55,770 nt of DNA from an uncultured Alistipes sp. (lineage in GTDB: Bacteria > Bacteroidota > Bacteroidia > Bacteroidales > Rikenellaceae): assembly GCA_910577475.1 (NCBI GenBank), contig CAJTLJ010000015.1:1-55770 (forward strand). Reading direction: 5' to 3'. Positions 1 through 6,189 of the stretch are shown here, piece by piece (the stretch's first letter is position 1; the number at the start of each line of letters is the position of its first letter). The notes under the pieces are model-generated. The model was not told where the DNA came from and did no database searches. It was given only the letters and a program-made list of their open reading frames with translations. Both the position numbers and the translations under genes were made by a program.

Positions 1-40
1 TTCTAATCTTGGTATTATGCTGCACCGGGACCGGTCATTT
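1..40 (+). repeat. Partial copy of the 3' end of the 1318-1476 RNA-like element
   Basis: The first 32 bases match the 3' part of the element at about 1427-1468: TAATCTT, then GGTATTAT, then CTG, then ACCGGGACCG, in the same order. The final T tract of the other copy is missing here and ACCGGGACCGGT is itself nearly palindromic, so this copy is degenerate or its terminator differs. Its 5' part lies outside the window. It shows that the element is repeated. Confidence 0.55.
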
Positions 41-75
41 ATGTTCGTTTCGGCGATCTGCGCATTGCGTGTATG

Positions 76-165
76 GTTCGTAAGGGTGAATGTTCCGTCA
101 AGTCGAGATGTTTCGGCTTCGCTATCGCTCCGCTCAACATGACAGCAAAGACTGTCATCCCGAGT
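76..165. repeat. Dispersed repeat unit (GTGAATGTTCCG ... CTCAACATGACAG / TGTCATCCCGAG)
   Basis: The segment carries the modular repeat found again at 892-1190, 41249-41310, 42098-42440 and 54955-55650. It reads GTGAATGTTCCG, GTCGAGATGTTTCG, CTCAACATGACAG, then TGTCATCCCGAG in inverted sense. Outer ends are complementary (TGTCA ... TGACA), giving REP or MITE-like palindromes. There is no open frame of its own. It forms the left border of the first XRE/RNA module. Confidence 0.7.
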
Positions 166-265
166 GTTGGGAGCCGTACTGACTATGCAAGTCGTATGGA
201 ATGTGTCTTCTCGATGCCGGCGCATAACGGTTGGGGTTAGTGGATTGGTCGTGCGCCCCATAAGA
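155..265 (-). other. Short conserved reading-frame segment (YAPAS segment), copy 1
   Basis: Read on minus, bases 226-191 encode YAPASRRHIPYD. The equivalent place in module 3 (41369-41334) encodes YAPASKKHTTYG. The differences are mostly synonymous or Arg/Lys, which suggests past or present coding. An inverted pair GGCGCA/TGCGCC flanks it upstream in both copies. No convincing start codon follows the RNA terminator at 270-276, and the frame runs into the dispersed repeat, so I treat it as a remnant or a very small ORF and not as a firm gene. Confidence 0.35.
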
Positions 266-269
266 CGGC

Positions 270-487
270 AAAAAAAGCAAGGGACGCGATAGCATTTCGA
301 ACAGAAGGCATTGGGATACCGTAGCGAAGAAATGCACCGCGCCCTTGCAAGTCCCGTCCTTTCGGACGGAACATATCAAGGGCTGGCAACATTTATACCT
401 TCGCTTTGAAAATTCCCAATTTTTCTGTTTCGGTATAAAGAGTTGCTGCTCTTTAATTATGTTTGTCGGCTATACCGAACTACTCAA
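270..487 (-). ncRNA. Candidate structured RNA, module copy 1
   Basis: A minus-strand transcript would start just after the -7 box at 491-498 and end at seven T (plus-strand A 270-276). Stems in plus coordinates are CGG 467-469 with CCG 475-477; AAAGAG 437-442 with CTCTTT 449-454; TTATACC 393-399 with GGTATAA 432-438; CCGTCC 354-359 with GGACGG 364-369; CAAGGG 377-382 with CCCTTG 342-347; a long-range pairing of 310-329 with 399-420; and a terminator pairing 338-348 with 277-288. The TATACC hairpin plus terminator conflict with the long-range stem plus CAAGGG stem, so two alternative folds exist. The same architecture recurs at 40599 and 41400. Confidence 0.7.
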
Positions 488-490
488 TTG

Positions 491-498
491 CAAAGTTA
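491..498 (-). promoter_or_regulatory. Bacteroidota -7 box driving the module 1 RNA
   Basis: The minus strand reads TAACTTTG, a match to TAnnTTTG. It sits at the same place relative to the RNA stems in all three modules (40838-40845 and 41651-41658 read TACCTTTG). No clear TTG is seen at the usual -33 spacing. The box lies between the RNA and the divergent XRE gene, where the XRE protein could act as a local regulator (inference). Confidence 0.6.
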
Positions 499-614
499 GC
501 ATAATTCATATAACTATTGAAATTATGTGACAAAAGTAATAAAATAAATCTAAACATACGAATTCGTAGGAGCAAAAAAATGATTTAGGAGTGTTCTTTG
601 CAAAAAAAATGTGA

Positions 615-842
615 GTGAAGCACACAAATGATATATTATTACGATCAATCGGGGCTCGTCTGAAATGTCTCCGAGTTGAACGGGGCTACACTCAAGAAGT
701 TGTAACTGACAGAACGGGAGTGAATGTCGGTTTGTACGAGATCGGGAAAACGAATATCACGGTGGTATTATTAGCAGTTCTTTGTAATTTTTATGGGATT
801 GCATTGGATGAATTTTTTAGAAATATGGAGTACGAAAAATAG
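615..842 (+). CDS. Small XRE-family HTH regulator, copy 1
   Basis: A 75-aa protein that is essentially a single Cro/C1-type helix-turn-helix domain: IGARLKCLRVERGYTQE (residues about 12-28), a recognition region ending YEIGK, and the usual C-terminal helix ending LDEFF. There is room for nothing else. The start is GTG at 615, because the ATG at 609 is followed at once by a stop. The gene is AT-rich against its surroundings and faces the minus-strand RNA at 270-487. Paralogues lie at 40959 and 41759, each with the same neighbours. No toxin gene is next to it. It probably binds DNA, perhaps the shared divergent promoter region; the target is unknown. Confidence 0.75.
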   Translation: MKHTNDILLRSIGARLKCLRVERGYTQEVVTDRTGVNVGLYEIGKTNITVVLLAVLCNFYGIALDEFFRNMEYEK

Positions 843-853
843 TAGAGGTAATT

Positions 854-892
854 AAAAGAGCGCGGAAAGAATTTCTTTCCGCGCTCTTTTTT
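854..892 (+). terminator. Intrinsic terminator of XRE gene copy 1
   Basis: AAAAGAGCGCGGAAAGA pairs almost perfectly with TCTTTCCGCGCTCTTTT around a very short loop, ending in a T run. The hairpin core GCGGAAAGA/TCTTTCCGC is shared with the terminator at 42063-42096. The dispersed repeat TGTCACCCCGAG begins right at its end in both places. Confidence 0.85.
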
Positions 893-1190
893 GTCACCCC
901 GAGCGCCGTTGTGATCCGCAAAGGTGAATGCTCCGACGAGTCGAGATGTTTCGACTTCGGGGCTTGTCGCCCCTTCGCTCAACATGACAGCAAAGGCTGT
1001 CACCCCGAGCGAAGTGGAGGGGTCTCGAGGGCGGATTAGCAAGAGCCCTTGCGAACCGCACCGGCGAAAGTTCGGCGAACTCGAGACCTTTCGACTACGC
1101 TATCGCTCCGCTCAAGGTGACAGAAACAGCTGTCATCCCGAGTGGAGCGCAGCGGAATCGAGGGATCCCGAGGGTGAAATGGCGTAAATC
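892..1190. repeat. Cluster of dispersed palindromic repeats
   Basis: There are three forward arms (TGTCACCCCGAG at 892 and 998, TGTCATCCCGAG at 1131) and two inverted arms (CTCAACATGACAG near 977, CTCAAGGTGACAG near 1111). Between them lie CACCGGCGAAAGTTC and GTCGAGATGTTTCGAC-type cores. No credible gene is present; the reading frames here follow the repeat itself. Similar clusters flank the other XRE/RNA modules and fill 54955-55650. Confidence 0.8.
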
Positions 1191-1287
1191 CGTCACGAAT
1201 CGCACCGTCGATGTTCCGGAACATCGACGGATGTACCTTTTTTATTCCAAAAAGCCGTAAAAAATAATAAAAAACGGTCGGATAATT

Positions 1288-1317
1288 TTGATATAATAAA
1301 TCGAATCTTTAATTTTG
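1288..1317 (+). promoter_or_regulatory. Candidate promoter of the 1318-1476 RNA
   Basis: TTG at 1288-1290 is followed after 19 nt by TAATTTTG at 1310-1317, which fits the Bacteroidota -33/-7 pattern. A second possible -7 box, TAATTTTG, is at 1283-1290. No protein gene follows on plus; what follows is a strongly folding element ending in a terminator. Confidence 0.5.
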
Positions 1318-1476
1318 TTAGCGAAAGGCTGCGATCGCAGTGTAATACCCAAGAAAGATTAAAAATAGGTAAAATGGAAAGACAGCCGGGAACCAAGCGC
1401 GGGTCCTGGTCATTTTACATTCTATTTAATCTTTCTTATTCCGGGTATTATTCTGTACCGGGACCGCGCTTTTTTG
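1318..1476 (+). ncRNA. Candidate pseudoknotted small RNA with intrinsic terminator
   Basis: A long imperfect stem pairs 1344-1376 (AATACCC, AAGAAAGATTAAA, GTAAAATG) with 1411-1449 (CATTTTAC, TTTAATCTTTCTT, GGGTATT). Its 34-nt loop contains GCGCGGGTCCTGGT (1397-1410), which can pair with ACCGGGACCGCGC (1457-1469) just before TTTTTT. The second stem is a terminator hairpin that crosses the first, so the two are either a pseudoknot or alternatives. A 12-bp palindrome (1329-1340) sits at the 5' end. A partial homologue is at 1-40. It could instead be a palindromic repeat downstream of the rsh gene. Confidence 0.5.
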
Positions 1477-1550
1477 AAATGCAACGGGCCGTTCGTCAGA
1501 GCCGGGTGACAGCAGTCGGATGAGCCATCGAAAAAGGTGCCGTGCGGCTC

Positions 1551-3761
1551 CTACACGCGGTAGGCGCGTTGGATGCCCTTGATCCGGACGATCGAGTGGA
1601 TGAGCATGTCGACCACGCTCGTCCCCGGCACCTCGACGCTGATGGTGCCGGCGACCGACCCGTCGCCGCGCGAAGTGAGGCTCAGCGTGCGGATATTTAG
1701 CTTCAGATCGCGGCTCACCACCTCGGTGATCCGGTTGGCGATGCCGGGTTCGTCTTTGGCTACGATGGCGACCACGACCCGGAAGGCGCCGTCGGCCCGG
1801 TCGCGCCACCGCGCCTCGATGACGCGGTAGGGGTAGTTCTCGTGCAGGCGCTTGGCATTGGGGCAGTCCGTACGGTGGATGGTGATGCCCGAACCGATGG
1901 TGATGAAGCCGAAGATCTCGTCCCCCTTGATCGGGTTGCAGCACTTCGCCAGCTTATACTCGATCTTGTTGATCGCCTCGTCGATCACCAGCGCATCGCT
2001 CCGGTGCGGGACGCTCTCCCGCTTCGCCGCGGTGCGCAGCTTTTCGGCCTCCTGCTCGGCGGCGGCCTGGCGGCGCTCCTCGTCCGCCGCGCCTGAGAGC
2101 CAATGGTTCAGAATCTCCTTCAGCGAGCCGATCTCGATCTTCTGGGTGGCGACCAGCGCGTACAGCTCGGTGCCCGTCCGCAGTTTGAAGTATTTGCACA
2201 GATAGCCCACCGCCTCGTCGATGGGCTTGTCGATCTTCCAGTTCTTGAGCTTGCGTTCCAGCTCCTCGCGCCCCATGCGGGCATTCTTCACCTGCTCCTC
2301 GCGCAGGTAGGCCTTGATCCTCGACCGCGCCTTCGAGGTGACGACCACGTTGAGCCAGTCGGCCTTGGGCGTCTGGTTCTTCTGGGTCATGATCTCCACG
2401 ATGTCGCCGTTGCGGAGCACCTCGCGGATCGAGACGGCACGGTTGTTCACCTTGCCGCCCGAGCAGGTGGAGCCCAGCCCCGAGTGGATGTCGAAGGCGA
2501 AGTCGAGCAGCGTCGCCCCTTCGGGCAGCTTGCGGATGTCGCCGTTCGGGGTGAAGACGAAGATCTCGTGCGAGACGGGTTTCGATTCGAACCGTTCGGC
2601 CAGCGCGTGGGTCTTCTCCTCCAGCAGCTCGCGCAGCTGTCCCAGCCACATCTCGCTGGTCTGCGCTCCCTGGTTCACCCCTTTGTAGCGCCAGTGGGCC
2701 GCGATGCCGCGCTCGGCCACGGCGTCCATCCGCTCGGTCCGGATCTGAATCTCGACCCACTTGCCCCCTTTTGCCGAGACGGTGGTGTGCAGCGACTCGT
2801 AGCCGTTCGACTTCGGAATCGAGATCCAGTCGCGCATACGCTCCGGGTTGGGGACGTAGCAGTCGCTGACGATGGAGTAGACCGTCCAGCAGAGCTGCTT
2901 CTCCAGCTCGCGCGGGCAGTCGATGATGATGCGCAGGGCGAAGATGTCGTAGACCCCTTCGAACGGTACGCGCTGTTTGTGCATCTTGGTCCAGATCGAG
3001 TAGATCGACTTTGTGCGGCTCTTGATGTGGTATTTGATCCCCTGACGGTCCATCCGCTCGAGGATCGGCTCCAGAAAGCGGCCGATGAAGGTCTGACGCT
3101 CCTTCTCGGTCTCCTCGAGCTTCGTGCGGATATGCTCGTAGTCCTGCGGCTCGAGGTATTTCAGGGCGATGTCCTCCAGTTCGCTCTTCAGATTGTAGAG
3201 GCCCAGCTTGTGGGCGATCTGGGCGTAGAGGTTCAGGCTCTCCCAGCTCTTCTTGCGGTGCTTCTCGCGGGGGAAGATGTCGAGCGAGCGCATCACCTCC
3301 AGCCGGTCGGCCAGCTTGATGAGGATCACGCGCGGATCCTGCGAGTAGGAGACGATCAGGTCGCGGAAGTTCGACGCCTGTTCCTTGGCGGTCTTGACCT
3401 TCAGTTCCGAGATGTTGCAGAGCCCCATCGTGATGCCGGCCACGGCCTCGCCGAAGCGGCTCTCGATGTCGTTCATCAGCAGCAGAAACTCCTCGCCCGA
3501 CCGCTCCTTGTGGGCCAGCCGGACCACGTCGTGCAGGATGGACGAGACGGTCGAGTTGCGGCCCAGGCCGATTTCCGAGATGACGATGCGGGCCACGGCG
3601 GCGCCGTGATCCAGCAGGGGGGTGCCGTCGTAGCGCAACCGGCCGTCGAGTTTCTCGGCGGCGTAGTCGAGCGCCTCTTTGACGAGCAGCTGCGTGACGG
3701 AGGAGAAGTTCGAACGAACCAGCTCCCGGAGCGAATCGTAACGGGATGTATCCATACTCAT
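1551..3761 (-). CDS. RelA/SpoT-family (p)ppGpp synthetase, hydrolase site degenerate
   Basis: This 736-aa protein has the full long-RSH layout: HD domain (about 30-160), synthetase (about 240-355, with YSIWTKM, GYESLHTTV at 320 and EIQIRT at 337), TGS (about 385-450), a helical middle part, and a C-terminal ACT domain (about 660-736). It makes (p)ppGpp from ATP and GTP/GDP in the stringent response. In the HD site H52, H77 and D78 remain, but the usual ED after HDxx is R81-L82 and the ADRLHNM motif reads ADRLEVM, losing the Asn. Hydrolysis is therefore probably lost, and another RSH would be needed to remove the alarmone (inference). It lies 100 nt downstream of the methyltransferase gene. 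Confidence 0.9.
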   Translation of the reverse strand: MSMDTSRYDSLRELVRSNFSSVTQLLVKEALDYAAEKLDGRLRYDGTPLLDHGAAVARIVISEIGLGRNSTVSSILHDVVRLAHKERSGEEFLLLMNDIESRFGEAVAGITMGLCNISELKVKTAKEQASNFRDLIVSYSQDPRVILIKLADRLEVMRSLDIFPREKHRKKSWESLNLYAQIAHKLGLYNLKSELEDIALKYLEPQDYEHIRTKLEETEKERQTFIGRFLEPILERMDRQGIKYHIKSRTKSIYSIWTKMHKQRVPFEGVYDIFALRIIIDCPRELEKQLCWTVYSIVSDCYVPNPERMRDWISIPKSNGYESLHTTVSAKGGKWVEIQIRTERMDAVAERGIAAHWRYKGVNQGAQTSEMWLGQLRELLEEKTHALAERFESKPVSHEIFVFTPNGDIRKLPEGATLLDFAFDIHSGLGSTCSGGKVNNRAVSIREVLRNGDIVEIMTQKNQTPKADWLNVVVTSKARSRIKAYLREEQVKNARMGREELERKLKNWKIDKPIDEAVGYLCKYFKLRTGTELYALVATQKIEIGSLKEILNHWLSGAADEERRQAAAEQEAEKLRTAAKRESVPHRSDALVIDEAINKIEYKLAKCCNPIKGDEIFGFITIGSGITIHRTDCPNAKRLHENYPYRVIEARWRDRADGAFRVVVAIVAKDEPGIANRITEVVSRDLKLNIRTLSLTSRGDGSVAGTISVEVPGTSVVDMLIHSIVRIKGIQRAYRV

Positions 3762-3861
3762 AAACCTTTAGCGGAAGGCGGCGGAGCCTTCGGGCGTAAA
3801 GTTAGTAAATATTTCGGGATTTGGTCCGTCTCCGAGCCGGAAAAGCGGCCTTACGAACTTT

Positions 3862-4638
3862 TCAAAGGGGTTTGCGAACCACGTAGAGCCGGTCGGCGGC
3901 GAAGGCGTAGCGGCGCCGCTCCTCCGCGGTGAAGCGGGCGGCGTAGTCGATCTCCCGGGCTTCGAATCCCGCGCTCCGCAGCCGTTCGGCGTAGTCGCGG
4001 CCGTAGACCCGCCGGTGGTCGTACTGCCCGAAGAGGCGGGTGCGCTCCGCGGGGTCGGTGATCGTGTCGTCCTCGAAGGTTTCGGCGCGCGCGTAGTCCA
4101 CCGGGGCAAGCAGCACGCCCAGCCCGCCGGGCTTCAGGATGCGCAGCAGTTCGCGGAGCGCCTGCCGGTCGTCGGCGACGTGCTCCATCAGGTGGTTGCA
4201 GATCACTGCGTCGAAGCTGTCGCCGGCCAGCGGAATCTGCTGGATGTCGAAATGCAGGTCGGCCAGCGGCGACTCCAGATCGGCCGTGACGTAGCGGTCG
4301 GGCCGGTTGCGGTAGGCCCGGCGGAGGTGGCGCATCAGGCACACCTCGGGAGCGACGTGCAGCAGGCGGGGCAGCCGCTCGAACAGATCGGTCTCGCGTC
4401 GCAGCCAGAGCCACAGCAGGCGATGGCGCTCCAGCGAGAGGCAGGAGGGGCAGAGGGCGTTGTCGCGCGGGTCGACGTAGCCGTAGGGGAGCAGCTTGCG
4501 GAACGACCGTCCGCAGACCGGGCAGGTGAAGCGGCTGCCGCGCAGCAGCAGGCCGTAGAGCGGTACCAGCCAGCCGGCCAACAGCTGGACCACGGGCCGG
4601 GGAAGGTGCCCCAGCGTCCACTTTATCACTCGTTTCAT
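3862..4638 (-). CDS. Class I SAM-dependent methyltransferase with N-terminal zinc-ribbon cysteines
   Basis: The 258-aa protein has a hydrophobic N-terminal stretch (about 15-32), a four-cysteine knot (C39, C42, C63, C66: CPVC ... CPSC), then a methyltransferase-11 fold. LLHVAPE stands at motif I, SFDAVICNHLMEHV at motif IV and LRILKPGGLGVLLAPV at motif V. The substrate cannot be told. Its ATG overlaps the xseB stop by four bases (ATGA), so it is translationally coupled and sits in the xseA-xseB operon. The Cys pairs look able to bind zinc. The hydrophobic start may attach it to the membrane. Confidence 0.75.
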   Translation of the reverse strand: MKRVIKWTLGHLPRPVVQLLAGWLVPLYGLLLRGSRFTCPVCGRSFRKLLPYGYVDPRDNALCPSCLSLERHRLLWLWLRRETDLFERLPRLLHVAPEVCLMRHLRRAYRNRPDRYVTADLESPLADLHFDIQQIPLAGDSFDAVICNHLMEHVADDRQALRELLRILKPGGLGVLLAPVDYARAETFEDDTITDPAERTRLFGQYDHRRVYGRDYAERLRSAGFEAREIDYAARFTAEERRRYAFAADRLYVVRKPL

Positions 4639-4832
4639 TCCGTCCCGAGCACCTTTTTGACCTCGGTCTCGCTCTTCAGCAGCCGCTCCTTGCAGAGGGC
4701 GATCAGGTCGGTTGCGCGCTTCACTTCGCGAGCCAGATCGTCGACCGACATCTCTTCGGTGCGGAACCGCTTGAGGATCGACTCGATCTCGCTCATGGCC
4801 TCCGTGTAGGAGGGTTGTTTTTTCGTTGCCAT
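4635..4832 (-). CDS. xseB: Exodeoxyribonuclease VII small subunit
   Basis: A 65-aa helical protein with the family core SYTEAMSEIESILKRF (from residue 8) and a Leu-rich second helix. XseB subunits cap the long helical arm of XseA; the complex degrades single-stranded DNA from both ends. Length is normal for the family (about 60-80 aa). It lies 16 nt after xseA and overlaps the next gene by 4 nt. Confidence 0.9.
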   Translation of the reverse strand: MATKKQPSYTEAMSEIESILKRFRTEEMSVDDLAREVKRATDLIALCKERLLKSETEVKKVLGTE

Positions 4833-4848
4833 ATCTTTGCTGCCTTTT

Positions 4849-6093
4849 TTATTCGTCTGTCGTTTCGACGGTCGCCCGCAGGGTGCCGTCGGCCAGTTCG
4901 ATCGTTACGGTGTCGCCCGGACGGACCCCTTTCGCCGAGGCGAGAGCCCGTTCCCCGGCCCGGACGATGGAGAACCCCAGCCGCAGGATGTGGTGCGGCG
5001 AGCGGCTCTCGACGAGCAGGGCGGCGCTCTCCAGCCTCCCCCGTTCGCGGTCGAAGAGCCGTTCGCAGGCGTCGCCCAGACGGCTCGCCAGCGTATCGAG
5101 TTCGGCCCGTTTGCGGATCGAGAGGGCTTCGCAGAGCCCTTTGAGGTCGCTTTGCAGCCGCTCCAGCCGGAGCAGATGGCTGCGCGAGAGGGTCGCGGCT
5201 GCGTCGTGCAGGGCGAGGGCGGCCGTGTCCAGCCACCCCTCCACGCGGGCCATGCGCTCCACGAGCCATCCGGCGACGGCCGTGGGGGTCTTCAGGGCCG
5301 TGTGGGCCACCATGTCGGCGACGCTGGTGTCCTTGTCGTGCCCGATGCCGGTGAGCACCGGCAGCGGGAACTGCGCCACGTGGGCGCAGAGCCGGTAGGC
5401 GTTGAAGCAGTTCAGGTCGCTCGCCGAGCCGCCGCCCCGAATCAGGACCACGGCGTCGAACCGGTCGTACTGCTCCGCGATCTCGCCCAGAGCCGCGATG
5501 ATCGAATCCTCGGCGGCGGCTCCCTGCATGAAGGCGTCGAAGAGGGTGACCCGGAAGTCGTAGGGGCTCTTGCCAATCTCCTTGCAGAAGTCCTGATAGC
5601 CGGCGGCCTGACGGCTCGACACCACGGCGATGCGCTGCACGACTGCGGGCATCTCCGTCTCACGGTTCATCTCCCACACCCCGTCCTGCCGGAGCCGGGC
5701 GATGGTCTGCTGCCGCTGCCGCTCCATGTCGCCCAGCGTGTAGGAGGCGTCCAGATCGGTGATCTGGAGCGAGAAGCCGTAGAGCTCGTGGTAGTTTACG
5801 GTCGCCTTGAAGAGGATCTTCATGCCGGCCGCGAGCCGCTGGCCCGTCTCCGCCTCGAAATAACCCGCCAGACGGGGGTAGTGCGAACGCCAGATCACGG
5901 CCCGCGCCTGCGCTTTCGGAATGCCGTCCGCCTCGCCCTTCTCCACCATCTCCAGATAGCAGTGACCCGAGTAGTTGACCTTCAGCTCCGATACCTCGGC
6001 CGCCACCCATACGGGCAGCGCGAAGCGTTCGGCGAGAACGCCCTTCACCTGCGCCTGCAGCCGGCTCAGCGAGAGATGTTGTTCGGGGATCAT
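4849..6093 (-). CDS. xseA: Exodeoxyribonuclease VII large subunit
   Basis: The 414-aa catalytic subunit has an N-terminal OB fold (about 1-105), a catalytic domain with VVSSRQAAGYQDF (157-169), IRGGGSASDLNCFN (218-231) and TGIGHDKDTSVADMVA (248-263), and a C-terminal coiled-coil arm that binds XseB. It removes nucleotides from single-stranded DNA ends in repair and recombination. The -7 box TACCTTTG on minus is only about 4 nt before the ATG, so the mRNA is probably leaderless. It heads an operon with xseB, the methyltransferase and perhaps the rsh gene. Confidence 0.92.
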   Translation of the reverse strand: MIPEQHLSLSRLQAQVKGVLAERFALPVWVAAEVSELKVNYSGHCYLEMVEKGEADGIPKAQARAVIWRSHYPRLAGYFEAETGQRLAAGMKILFKATVNYHELYGFSLQITDLDASYTLGDMERQRQQTIARLRQDGVWEMNRETEMPAVVQRIAVVSSRQAAGYQDFCKEIGKSPYDFRVTLFDAFMQGAAAEDSIIAALGEIAEQYDRFDAVVLIRGGGSASDLNCFNAYRLCAHVAQFPLPVLTGIGHDKDTSVADMVAHTALKTPTAVAGWLVERMARVEGWLDTAALALHDAAATLSRSHLLRLERLQSDLKGLCEALSIRKRAELDTLASRLGDACERLFDRERGRLESAALLVESRSPHHILRLGFSIVRAGERALASAKGVRPGDTVTIELADGTLRATVETTDE

Positions 6094-6097
6094 GTCA

Positions 6098-6105
6098 CAA
6101 AGGTA
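6098..6105 (-). promoter_or_regulatory. -7 box of xseA operon
   Basis: The minus strand reads TACCTTTG with only TGAC before the xseA ATG at 6093. Since the transcription start is expected a few bases after the box, little or no leader is left. Confidence 0.7.
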
Positions 6106-6178
6106 GGAATTTTTGCCGTTCCGCCGCGCTGCGGAGAACTCTTTTCCGCCCCGATTTCGTGTTTCGGATTTTATTTGC

Positions 6179-6186
6179 TATTTTTG
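6179..6186 (+). promoter_or_regulatory. -7 box before the BNR lipoprotein
   Basis: TATTTTTG matches TAnnTTTG and ends 3 nt before the tandem ATG ATG at 6190. A start at ATG 6211 would leave a leader of about 20 nt; a start at 6190 would be leaderless. No good TTG at -33 is seen. Confidence 0.55.
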
Positions 6187-6189
6187 AGC

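Noticed and set aside
270..498. Module RNA read on the plus strand
   Set aside because: Stems are symmetric, but the T run after the terminator arm and the -7 box both point to the minus strand in all three copies.
615..842. Type II toxin-antitoxin reading of the small XRE genes
   Set aside because: No toxin-like ORF adjoins any of the three copies; the conserved partner is an RNA-like block.
892..1190. CRISPR-like appearance of repeated TGTCACCCCGAG units
   Set aside because: Spacing is irregular, units are in both orientations and vary, and no cas gene is present.
1329..1340. The palindrome CTGCGATCGCAG resembling the cyanobacterial HIP1 octamer
   Set aside because: It is single in the region and is better explained as part of the folded RNA candidate.
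2103..3932. A 609-codon plus frame across the rsh gene
   Set aside because: Antisense shadow of a gene with full RSH domain content.
4837..6189. Upstream in-frame extension of the BNR lipoprotein frame across xseA
   Set aside because: The lipoprotein signal at 6190-6260 marks the real N-terminus, and the extension is antisense to xseA.
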